Source of the DNA: an uncultured Muribaculaceae bacterium
GTDB lineage: Bacteria; Bacteroidota; Bacteroidia; Bacteroidales; Muribaculaceae
DNA length: 7,395 nucleotides
NCBI GenBank assembly: GCA_947173755.1
Contig: CAMWGM010000068.1
Coordinates: 1-7,395 of the forward strand
Reading direction: 5' to 3'
Positions 1-6,540 of the stretch are shown in pieces. A model generated the notes under the pieces. That model was not told the origin of the DNA. It saw nothing but the letters and a program-made list of their open reading frames with translations, and ran no database searches. A program made the position numbers and the translations under genes. Each line of letters opens with the position of its first letter. Position 1 is the stretch's first letter.

Positions 1-1534
1 ATGCCACTGTGGTCTCGGCAGCGTCGGCGGGACGGAGCACGAGCATCGAGGGCTGGCCGTGGAGGTTGCGGAGTTCCTCCATGAGGCGGATCTGCGCTTC
101 CTGCTCGACAGGTTCGTGAGTGGGACCATCCTCGCCCACGCGGAATGCGTCGTGTGTCCAGATATACTTGACGGGAAGTTCCATCAGGGCTGCCATGCGC
201 ACGGCAGGCTTCATATAGTCGGAGAAGACGAAGAATGTGCCGCAGGCGCCGATGATGCCGCCGTGGAGCACGATGCCGTTCATGACGGCTGCCATCGTGA
301 GTTCGGTGACACCTGCCTGGAGGAATGCGCCGGTGAAATCACCCTTGGCGAAGGCATGAGTTTTCTTGAGGAAGCCGTCGGTCTTGTCGGAGTTGGCGAG
401 GTCGGCCGACGAGACGATCATATTGTTGACCTTCTCGGCAAGCACGCCGAGCACATCGGCTGATGCCTGACGCGAAGCGATGTTTGCTTTGTGGGGGATG
501 GCACGCCAGTCGATTTCGGGAAGTTTGTTGTCGAGGAATGTGTGGAGTTCCTTGGCAAGTTCGGGATTTGCGGCTTCCCATGCAGCCTGCTCCTCACGAC
601 GGGCCTTGACGATCTTGCGGAGTTCCTCGCGACGGGCTTCATAGAGCGCCTTGACGTCGTCGAAGATCACCCAGGGATTCTCGGGATCGGCGCCGAGGTT
701 TTCCATAGTCTTGAGATAGTCGGCACCCGAGGCGGAAAGAGGCTGACCGTGGGTGGAGCACTGGCCTTCGAAGTTGGATCCGTCGGCCTTGACGCAACCC
801 TTACCCATGACGGTATGGCCGATGATGATTGTGGGATGTTCGGTCTCGCCTTGAGCCTTGACGATAGCGTCAGCGATTTCGACGGGATCATTGCCGTTGA
901 CCTCGAGCACATTCCAATGCCATGCGCGATATTTGGCTGCGACATCTTCGGCATCGACAGCCTCAACCATAGTGGAGAGTTGAACCTTGTTGGAGTCGTA
1001 GAACATGATGAGGTTGCTCAGACCAAGATGACCGGCCAGACGGCCTGCGCCCTGCGAGATCTCCTCCTGAATACCGCCGTCGGAGATGAAGGCATATGTC
1101 TTGTGGGAGAGCCATTCGCCGAAACGGGCGGCGAGGAAACGCTCGGCTATAGCACAGCCGACAGCCATGGTGTGACCCTGACCGAGGGGACCCGAGGTGT
1201 TTTCGACACCGCGCTCGGGATGGAGTTCGGGGTGACCGGGAGTGGGTGAGCCCCACTGGCGGAACTGCTGGAGTTCTTCGACTGTATAGTGGCCGAAGAG
1301 AGCGAGAACGCTATAGAGCATCGGCGACATGTGGCCGGGATCGAGGAAGAAACGGTCGCGGGCAAGCCATTTGCCGTCGTCGGGGTCGGTGATGAGGAAC
1401 TGAGAGTAGAGCACATTGACGAAGTCAGCGCCTCCCATTGCGCCACCGGGGTGGCCTGATTTGGCTTTTTCAACCATTGATGCGGCGAGAATACGGATAT
1501 TGTCGGCCGCACGGTTGGTAACGTGAGTATTCAT
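1..1534 (-). CDS. tkt: Transketolase (3' end outside window)
   Basis: Thiamine-diphosphate enzyme of the non-oxidative pentose phosphate pathway, moving two-carbon units between sugar phosphates in the cytosol. The 511 visible codons cover the ThDP-binding domain and most of the pyrimidine-binding domain; the family is usually about 670 residues, so roughly a quarter is missing at the window edge. Recognisable residues: SGHPGG with H28, the DPGHMSPM segment with H68, metal ligands D152 (in SDGGIQEE) and N182 (YDSNKV), the catalytic glutamate E411 (VTELTM) and the THDAFRVGEDGPTH segment ending at H473. The usual GDG of the cofactor motif reads SDG, which I recall as normal for Bacteroidetes enzymes. 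The start chosen gives an N-terminus (MNTHVTNRAADNIRILAASM) that aligns with family starts. It lies 3 nt after the GH28 stop codon, with no room for its own promoter, so cotranscription is inferred. Identity is very secure; isozyme type cannot be told. Confidence 0.97.
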   Translation of the reverse strand, partial: MNTHVTNRAADNIRILAASMVEKAKSGHPGGAMGGADFVNVLYSQFLITDPDDGKWLARDRFFLDPGHMSPMLYSVLALFGHYTVEELQQFRQWGSPTPGHPELHPERGVENTSGPLGQGHTMAVGCAIAERFLAARFGEWLSHKTYAFISDGGIQEEISQGAGRLAGHLGLSNLIMFYDSNKVQLSTMVEAVDAEDVAAKYRAWHWNVLEVNGNDPVEIADAIVKAQGETEHPTIIIGHTVMGKGCVKADGSNFEGQCSTHGQPLSASGADYLKTMENLGADPENPWVIFDDVKALYEARREELRKIVKARREEQAAWEAANPELAKELHTFLDNKLPEIDWRAIPHKANIASRQASADVLGVLAEKVNNMIVSSADLANSDKTDGFLKKTHAFAKGDFTGAFLQAGVTELTMAAVMNGIVLHGGIIGACGTFFVFSDYMKPAVRMAALMELPVKYIWTHDAFRVGEDGPTHEPVEQEAQIRLMEELRNLHGQPSMLVLRPADAAETTVA

Positions 1535-1537
1535 GGG

Positions 1538-3007
1538 TTATCTGGTATAAATTATGTTGAGATTTTTTTCCTGAGGTTTTGAATTGCCGGTGACGGCGTC
1601 GCCCGACCCTTCTGGGACTGCCAGAGTGACATTATCGAGAGTGAAGCGGGCAGCATTGTTGACCACGGCTCCGCGACGGGCAGTAAAGACAGAATTGATG
1701 ATTTCGACGTTGTCGACCGGCATTTCGCGCAGACCCTTGCAGAGGATGGCTGTCCCGGCGTCGCGGCAGATGATACCGGACAACCGGAAACCGTCGAACC
1801 GAGGTGTGTCGGTTGTCACCGGGGCACCCGGAGCATCGTAGGCATCACCGACCTTTTCTTCATAATATGAATCGAAGAGTATCGCCTCGCCGGCGATGTC
1901 GCACATCACGACGCTGTCAACAAATATATTTGTCATGAGGCCGCCGCGGTCGCGTCCGCTCTTGAAACGCAGACCCACATCGGTGTCTATGAAACGGCAG
2001 TCGCTCACCATTATGTTCTCCATCCCACCGGAATTGTCGCTGCCGATCACGAATCCGCCGTGACCATGGAACACCGTGCATTCCGCGATGACTATATCCT
2101 TGCAGGGTCCGCGCTGACGGCCTGTGTCGCCTATGCCGCTCTTCAGACAGATTGCGTCATCACCGCAGTCCACCGAGCAGTCGACGAGCAGTCCGCGCTG
2201 ACACGACGAGAGGTCGATGCCATCGCCGTTCTGGGCATTCCATGGACAGCGCACTGTGATGCCGTCGAGAACGAAATCGTGCGACATGACGATATTCACA
2301 TGAAACGAAGGAGAATTCTGCACCACCACTCCCCCGATGAGGAAACGGCTGCAACCTGTCACGCGGATCAGCCGGGCACGTTTTGTCTCAAGTGAATCCC
2401 CGGGATCGGTCAGCGTGGGATAAAACACATTTGAGCCATATAGCGAACTCTCCTTCAACTTCAGGCGTTCGAGTTTCTTCCACTCGGCATCGCTCACCTT
2501 GAAACGCTTGTAGGGACGCCAGTATTCGCCGTTGCCGTCGAACACACCGTCGCCTGTGATGGCAAAGTTAGTGATATTGTGAGCGAACACCGGGGGCTGG
2601 CGCATTGAGCCCTTCGTGCCCTGATCGGCCTCAATGACCGGGAACAGACTCTTGTCGGGACTGAACAGCACGATGGCATCCTTGTCGAGATGAAGTTCCA
2701 CATTGGAGCGCATCACGATCGGTCCTGTCAGCCACACGCCCCTTCCGACTTCAAGACGACCTCCCCCCTTTGATTCCAGATAGCCGAGCGCGCTGTCGAA
2801 AGCCTCCGTATTGAGCGCGACACCATCTCCCTTACCGCCGAAATCAGCCAGGCTGACCGTGAGCGAAGGGATGTCGGGAAGTACCGGAACGGAAGTCTCG
2901 AAAGGCAGCGATGAATAGTATCGCGCATAGTCGCGAGCCGAAATTTCAATCAGGCCGAGCGTCAGGAAAAGTAATAGCACTGCGGCCTTACGGCATAACT
3001 GGTTCAT
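1538..3007 (-). CDS. Secreted glycoside hydrolase family 28 (polygalacturonase-like)
   Basis: Predicted exported inverting hydrolase of the pectin-degrading GH28 family, cleaving galacturonan or rhamnogalacturonan linkages; the exact substrate cannot be read from sequence. Numbered from the preferred start (489 aa): residues 1-24 form a signal peptide (basic MNQLCRK, hydrophobic LLLFLTLGL, likely cleavage after ISA), with no lipobox. The beta-helix follows, opening with the ADFGGKGDG and LNTEAFDSAL pattern. Catalytic signatures are all present: NGDGID (D262), CGDDAI (D283, D284), GHGG (H316) and RFKSGRDRGG (R347, K349). The frame stays open to an ATG at 3094, adding 29 residues, but that extension crosses the promoter-like -7 box at 3043-3050 and would bury the signal peptide, so the ATG at 3007 is preferred. 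The gene heads a probable two-gene transcript with transketolase. Periplasmic or outer-surface location is inferred. No sus-type transport genes are visible beside it. Confidence 0.94.
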   Translation of the reverse strand: MNQLCRKAAVLLLFLTLGLIEISARDYARYYSSLPFETSVPVLPDIPSLTVSLADFGGKGDGVALNTEAFDSALGYLESKGGGRLEVGRGVWLTGPIVMRSNVELHLDKDAIVLFSPDKSLFPVIEADQGTKGSMRQPPVFAHNITNFAITGDGVFDGNGEYWRPYKRFKVSDAEWKKLERLKLKESSLYGSNVFYPTLTDPGDSLETKRARLIRVTGCSRFLIGGVVVQNSPSFHVNIVMSHDFVLDGITVRCPWNAQNGDGIDLSSCQRGLLVDCSVDCGDDAICLKSGIGDTGRQRGPCKDIVIAECTVFHGHGGFVIGSDNSGGMENIMVSDCRFIDTDVGLRFKSGRDRGGLMTNIFVDSVVMCDIAGEAILFDSYYEEKVGDAYDAPGAPVTTDTPRFDGFRLSGIICRDAGTAILCKGLREMPVDNVEIINSVFTARRGAVVNNAARFTLDNVTLAVPEGSGDAVTGNSKPQEKNLNIIYTR

Positions 3008-3039
3008 CTGGTAGAATTGATTGAAGGTGAGTAACGGTT

Positions 3040-3089
3040 TTGCAAACTTACGAATTTTTTTGCAAATAACCATTCCAACCCGTAAAAAT
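3040..3089. repeat. 50-bp direct repeat, copy A
   Basis: This 50-bp stretch is identical, base for base, to 5338-5387 and in the same orientation. The flanking bases differ on both sides. It includes two TTGCAA hexamers whose starts are 20 bp apart (3040 and 3060), with a minus-strand TAAGTTTG promoter box overlapping the first. It lies directly upstream of the GH28 gene and forms the left edge of the AT-rich segment that holds the AlbA_2/ATPase gene. Confidence 0.95.
3043..3050 (-). promoter_or_regulatory. Promoter -7 box for GH28-tkt
   Basis: Read on the minus strand this is TAAGTTTG, a match to the Bacteroidetes primary-sigma -7 consensus TAnnTTTG. It is 35 bp upstream of the preferred GH28 start at 3007, giving a short leader of roughly 25-30 nt. 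A good -33 TTTG at the usual distance is not obvious; a TTTG occurs 12 bp upstream of the box, which is too close. The site would serve GH28 and, by readthrough, transketolase. Prediction only. Confidence 0.6.
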
Positions 3090-3400
3090 ATCATAGCAAC
3101 CGCATCTTAATTTTTTACAATGTCAAAACTCTTAATGCGTATCCTATGATACAAAGAATATTGCAATTATGTGTACCCTATACAAACTTCATCATACTCA
3201 GTGTAGAGAATATGAGAGCCTTACGCAATCTCAAGCATTCTATTTATCAGATGATCAGTTCTGTTATAGTAGTAGTGCTCATTATTTCGCCCCATTATTC
3301 GCCCTTGGAAAGATTTTTTTTAGTCTGAACATCAATACCTTTTGACTAGTAGATAATAATCAATAGATGTAGTATCCGCCCTTTTATCCGCCCTTTTATC
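3090..3400. other. AT-rich intergenic stretch with no convincing gene
   Basis: This is the left inner flank of the repeat-bounded segment, between copy A and the end of the AlbA_2/ATPase gene. It contains a small perfect inverted repeat (GTATC-4 nt-GATAC, 3139-3152), an 8-bp inverted pair TATCATAG/CTATGATA (3089-3096 and 3144-3151), an imperfect direct repeat (3281-3292 and 3294-3304) and a 12-bp tandem repeat (3373-3400). A 60-codon plus-strand frame (3146-3328) has one hydrophobic stretch (about residues 36-48) but no promoter box or family resemblance. No clear rho-independent terminator for the minus-strand gene was found. The AT richness and lack of coding signal look like accessory DNA. 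Confidence 0.6.
3373..3400. repeat. 12-bp tandem repeat (about 2.3 units)
   Basis: The unit ATCCGCCCTTTT is repeated exactly at 3374-3385 and 3386-3397, with matching bases extending from 3373 to 3400. It ends directly at the stop codon of the AlbA_2/ATPase gene (3401-3403). Read on the minus strand in the frame of that gene, past the TGA, it would encode DKRA twice. Confidence 0.85.
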
Positions 3401-5155
3401 TCAAATTTCTCCTTTATTATGAAGTTCATTAAAACCAATTTCAAGGGCTTTATTAATAAGAGCATTTTGAGTGTTATAATTATCACCTAGAGAATAAGTC
3501 ATTTGACCTCTTTCCCCTTCCGTCCGAATAAGACCTTTAGCTTTTAGTTCATCCATAAAGTTACGGAACTGCTTATCCGATACATGAGATCCGAGCAATT
3601 TATTAAGTTCTGAACGCTTGGCTTTTTCATATTTCTGGAGGAAGGGACACAATACAGCCCAAACCTGATTGATGTCCCAATCGGTCTTCAACGAATATGA
3701 GGCTAAGTCTCCACTAAGTTCATAGTACTTTCGAGGTAATATATAATACTGAGCATTTGTCTTACCGTGTTTCTCGATAAAACCTAATTTCTCAAGTTTC
3801 AAAGCAATTCCTTTATCTGAGGGTCGCTTTGCTCCATCTCTGATTTCACATAATGCAAGGACATCAAATACCGTCAGTTTCTTATCATCAGGTAGGCTGT
3901 CTTGTATACTTTGAACATAGAGAGCAAAGCCCGCATCTTTTACAGAGGCAAATAAAGTGGCTGTAACATTGAAATCATCGGTCTTTGAATAATCTGGTTC
4001 CGGCTTACCTTCTGAGAGTGTGAATAAGAATATTTTATCGATCCCTTGCCCAGAACGTTCTACAATACCTGTTTTTGACAGCACATCGGCGAGAAGTCTG
4101 TTACGAGGGGTACTCGGAGTAGTTAAGAGATTATCTACTGAGACACCATGAGGAAAGCCGCCACCATTAATTATGGTAAATTTCATTGGATATTGCTTTA
4201 TGACAATCTCGCTTCCAAATCTATAGTCCCTATGAGAAAATGCATTATTCACAATTTCACGAATAACATCTTCATTAAAGAACGGGATATCAAAAATATA
4301 TGGGCCTTTTCTTACAGGAACAGAGCCGTTACGAAGATTTATCTCTTCCCAAAGTTTATCTATAAGAATGAAGAAAGGTTGTCCGAATGACTTTCTACTA
4401 TCAAAGTGAATCTGACTCTCTGTATTACGATATTCAAGCATTACCTTGGCCTGAGGGTAAAGTCGTTCGATTACCTCTTCTTTGCCAACCAGCAACACAG
4501 CAGCATTTGTAATCTGGTCGCCAACAATAAGTTTTAGATCACTTAACGCCTGGACGTCCGGCAGTGAAACAAAAGTCGGATTCTTTTGCTTCTCGGCATA
4601 TCTCTCTTTCATAATCCGAATAGCCTCCTTATCCAAGTCATTAAATGTGACATTCTCACATATATGTTCTGAAAAATCCGGTTCCTGCTCCTGAATTATT
4701 GAAATAAATGTCTTGTCATCCATCGCTTTCAACTCTTCTCCAACCCGCATAAGAGCAACATCTTCGAATTTAAAAACTTTACCAATAGGGTGTGGAGGAA
4801 CTTCAATCACCAATACACGCCCAATTTTAGCATCCTCGTTCTCATATAGTTCATATATGTCGGGGCGTATACCCATATCCCGATATATATCACTTTCAAG
4901 TTGTCCAATACCATTTAGACATTGCTTTGTTCCAATCACCTTATGGGGAAAGGCATCGTGCATACCTATAACAATACGACCGCCACCCTCATTGCAAAGG
5001 GCTGCAACATAACCAAGGATACAACGGCGACGATCCTGAGGCCGATCTTTTCCAGAACCATTATAAGACACGTTCCCGTGTTCACCTTTCTTGAATTCTA
5101 CGTGGTCTTCTGACTCACGCATTTGTTTAATCTGTTCTATTGTATATCTGGGCAT
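3401..5155 (-). CDS. AlbA_2 (Schlafen-fold) / GHKL-type ATPase protein, RecG-like regulator family
   Basis: 584-residue soluble protein of the family often annotated as a putative DNA-binding or transcriptional regulator, or as an ATP-binding RecG-like protein. An N-terminal AlbA_2/Schlafen-type domain (about residues 16-150) shows HVEFKKGEHG and the CNEGGGRIVIGMHD strand-turn. A middle region (about 160-280) leads to a HATPase_c_4-type ATP-binding domain (about 290-385) with EDVIREIVNNAFSHRDY (N303/N304, H308), INGGGFPHGVS, RNRLLADVL and VERSGQGIDKIF. The C-terminus (about 425-560) looks like two winged-helix segments (LTVFDVLALCEI..., KRSELNKLLGSHVSDKQF...). No signal peptide or membrane segment is visible. 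It is visibly AT-richer than its neighbours and is the only gene between the two 50-bp repeats, which points to acquisition. Copy B of the repeat supplies the best promoter candidate, leaving a leader of about 180 nt. Family members have been linked to regulation and sometimes to phage defence; the role here is not established. Confidence 0.85.
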   Translation of the reverse strand: MPRYTIEQIKQMRESEDHVEFKKGEHGNVSYNGSGKDRPQDRRRCILGYVAALCNEGGGRIVIGMHDAFPHKVIGTKQCLNGIGQLESDIYRDMGIRPDIYELYENEDAKIGRVLVIEVPPHPIGKVFKFEDVALMRVGEELKAMDDKTFISIIQEQEPDFSEHICENVTFNDLDKEAIRIMKERYAEKQKNPTFVSLPDVQALSDLKLIVGDQITNAAVLLVGKEEVIERLYPQAKVMLEYRNTESQIHFDSRKSFGQPFFILIDKLWEEINLRNGSVPVRKGPYIFDIPFFNEDVIREIVNNAFSHRDYRFGSEIVIKQYPMKFTIINGGGFPHGVSVDNLLTTPSTPRNRLLADVLSKTGIVERSGQGIDKIFLFTLSEGKPEPDYSKTDDFNVTATLFASVKDAGFALYVQSIQDSLPDDKKLTVFDVLALCEIRDGAKRPSDKGIALKLEKLGFIEKHGKTNAQYYILPRKYYELSGDLASYSLKTDWDINQVWAVLCPFLQKYEKAKRSELNKLLGSHVSDKQFRNFMDELKAKGLIRTEGERGQMTYSLGDNYNTQNALINKALEIGFNELHNKGEI

Positions 5156-5211
5156 TTCAGGATTCAGAATAAAAATATTATCTATAAATTGTTGAAATCA
5201 AATACAAATAC

Positions 5212-5241
5212 TTTCATTTCAGAGGCAGCCGATGAATGAAA
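5212..5241. repeat. Imperfect inverted repeat upstream of the AlbA_2/ATPase gene
   Basis: TTTCATTTCA (5212-5221) faces TGAATGAAA (5233-5241) across an 11-nt spacer, pairing with one bulged base. It lies in the predicted leader of the AlbA_2/ATPase gene, 57-86 bp upstream of its start codon, and could be an operator or an RNA hairpin. The region is AT-rich, so chance is quite possible. Confidence 0.3.
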
Positions 5242-5337
5242 ATACATAATTCCCTGGTGTCATTTTTTGTAAATTCATCTAATACAATTGTAACAATTAA
5301 TTTTGTTATTCTGCCTTGTTCCTTAGACCAACGAGTG

Positions 5338-5387
5338 TTGCAAACTTACGAATTTTTTTGCAAATAACCATTCCAACCCGTAAAAAT
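5338..5387. repeat. 50-bp direct repeat, copy B
   Basis: Exact duplicate of 3040-3089 in the same orientation, including both TTGCAA hexamers 20 bp apart (5338 and 5358). It begins 183 bp upstream of the AlbA_2/ATPase start codon and its other edge lies 9 bp from the stop codon of the acyltransferase gene. It is bracketed by a 7-bp inverted pair, AACGAGT at 5330-5336 and ACTCGTT at 5391-5397, which copy A lacks. Confidence 0.95.
5341..5348 (-). promoter_or_regulatory. Promoter -7 box for the AlbA_2/ATPase gene
   Basis: Minus-strand TAAGTTTG within repeat copy B matches the Bacteroidetes TAnnTTTG -7 element. No other TAnnTTTG match was found on the minus strand between here and the start codon at 5155, so this is the best promoter candidate for that gene. 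It implies an untranslated leader of about 180 nt. As a copy of the GH28 promoter, it would respond to the same signals. Confidence 0.5.
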
Positions 5388-5396
5388 GTGACTCGT

Positions 5397-6494
5397 TCAG
5401 CGAATTCGGCGCACAAAAAATAATCTGCGCTTGCCGGGTCGGCTTTCCGCGCCGAGATGACGGCGGATGCGCAGTTCTGCCAGACTGAGCAGCCACGACA
5501 TGACGAAGATAACACACAGACAGATGACAAGAGAGGGAACAAGGCCGAATGTTCGGCTCCCCCCAAGAAAGACGTACACCTGGATAACCGGGAAATGGAT
5601 AAGATAGATGTTATAGGAGACATTGTCGCGCTTTCCTTCCCATGTGCCCCATTTCCCGACCATAGAAAACCAAACCACGATGACCGCCAGCGCGGCGGGA
5701 TGAAGGAAAATGAAGAAATCATAAGGAAGAGCGTCGACCGTCAGGATGACCGAAACGGCAACCGCTATTACAGGCCATTTGTAACGCATCAGCAGGTCAA
5801 ACCAATAGTAGCACAGCACACCCGCATAGAAATAGGATAATTGTCCGAAAAACTGACGGCCGAGAATCTCATAGACTTTCGAGCCTGTTTCGCCGTAGAG
5901 ATAGAGGAAAATCATGCGGTAGACGCACGCGGCCAGATAGATAGCCACAAACATGACGGTAGGTCGTGCCTTCAGGCGACGGGTGAGCCATGCCACTGCC
6001 GGGACCGAGAAATAGAGACACCATTCCACTTTCAGTGTCCACAACGACCCGTTGACCGCATCATGTTCAAACCCTTCGAATACTCCCGGCAGCGTTGGCT
6101 GGAGAAAGTTGAGGAATGCGAGATTGCTGACGAGGTATCGCCGGAAAGAGGCAGATGTGAAATAATCTGACACGCTTAGCGAAGATACGGCGCAAAGGAC
6201 TATTGCGAAAAACAGCACAGTAATCCAATAGGCCGGAAGGAGGCGACGCGCCCTCGAGATGACATATGCCTTAAGATCCGGCTTTCTTATAAACGAACCG
6301 TAGATCAGGAAACCGCTCAGAGCGAAAAACCCTCCTACGGCCGAAAAACTGGAGAAAGGAAATGCTAAACTATAGCCTGTCAGGAGTTGGAAGTGAGCCA
6401 TCACGACGATCAGCGCAAGAGCATATCTCACCATTCCCATATTGTTGGGCATGGGGATGGGTCGCAAGCCGGGATGACGTTCTGAGAAAAACAT
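5397..6494 (-). CDS. Acyltransferase-3 family integral membrane protein
   Basis: 365-residue polytopic inner-membrane protein of the OafA/YrhL-like acyltransferase-3 family, which transfers acetyl or other acyl groups to sugars of O-antigen, capsule, peptidoglycan or other envelope glycans. Family marks: first membrane segment MVRYALALIVVMAHF with H34; GGFFALSGFLIYGSF (54-68); the SRARRLLPAYW loop (80-90) with the conserved R-x-x-R pattern; NGSLWTLKVEWCLYF (148-162) with E157; and SYNIYLIHFPVIQ (293-305) with H300. About ten hydrophobic segments can be counted. Length is typical for single-domain members. The start at 6494 lies 29 bp from a strong -7 box; M15 is an alternative that would still keep the first membrane segment. 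The C-terminus is strongly basic (RPGKRRLFFVRRIR). The acyl acceptor cannot be inferred, since no glycan-synthesis genes adjoin it. Confidence 0.92.
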   Translation of the reverse strand: MFFSERHPGLRPIPMPNNMGMVRYALALIVVMAHFQLLTGYSLAFPFSSFSAVGGFFALSGFLIYGSFIRKPDLKAYVISRARRLLPAYWITVLFFAIVLCAVSSLSVSDYFTSASFRRYLVSNLAFLNFLQPTLPGVFEGFEHDAVNGSLWTLKVEWCLYFSVPAVAWLTRRLKARPTVMFVAIYLAACVYRMIFLYLYGETGSKVYEILGRQFFGQLSYFYAGVLCYYWFDLLMRYKWPVIAVAVSVILTVDALPYDFFIFLHPAALAVIVVWFSMVGKWGTWEGKRDNVSYNIYLIHFPVIQVYVFLGGSRTFGLVPSLVICLCVIFVMSWLLSLAELRIRRHLGAESRPGKRRLFFVRRIR

Positions 6495-6522
6495 GACTTA
6501 TGGGGCGGACTACTCCTGAGTA

Positions 6523-6540
6523 CAAACTTACGAATTTTTT
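6523..6540 (-). promoter_or_regulatory. Promoter core for the acyltransferase gene, third copy of the shared 18-mer
   Basis: CAAACTTACGAATTTTTT on the plus strand is identical to the first part of both 50-bp repeats. Its reverse complement holds the TAAGTTTG -7 box (6523-6530), 29 bp upstream of the acyltransferase start at 6494. Beyond the 18-mer the sequence diverges from copies A and B, and neither TTGCAA hexamer is kept. This suggests that the 18-mer is the basic promoter core. Confidence 0.65.

Larger units (their letters stand above)
3040..5387. mobile_element. Putative inserted segment bounded by 50-bp direct repeats
   Basis: Two perfect 50-bp direct repeats enclose about 2.25 kb that is AT-rich compared with the flanking genes and carries a single complete accessory-type gene. 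Collapsing the repeats would restore a compact order: acyltransferase, one promoter copy, GH28, transketolase. No transposase, integrase or terminal inverted repeats are present, so this would have to be a passenger moved by recombination or by factors in trans. The repeat identity is seen directly; that the segment was inserted is inference. Confidence 0.45.

Noticed and set aside
1061..1090. SDG instead of GDG in the transketolase cofactor motif as a sign of inactivation
   Set aside because: The metal-ligand aspartate and asparagine, the catalytic glutamate and the histidines are all intact, and I recall the SDGGIQEE form as usual in Bacteroidetes transketolases.
491..1249. 252-codon plus-strand open frame opposite transketolase
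   Set aside because: It is antisense to the well-supported transketolase frame, whose GC-rich codon use leaves long open frames on the other strand; the translation shows no family motif.
3146..3328. 60-codon plus-strand frame with a hydrophobic stretch, as a possible small membrane protein
   Set aside because: No promoter box or recognisable family; it lies in AT-rich DNA where such frames arise by chance and overlaps the CGCCC repeat pair.
3040..5387. Direct repeats as a CRISPR array or insertion sequence
   Set aside because: Only two copies separated by 2.2 kb, with no spacers, transposase or terminal inverted repeats.
5306..5722. Minus-strand 138-codon frame sharing a 16-residue string with the GH28 upstream extension
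   Set aside because: The shared peptide is only the translation of the 50-bp DNA repeat; the frame overlaps the acyltransferase gene out of phase and has no protein-family support.
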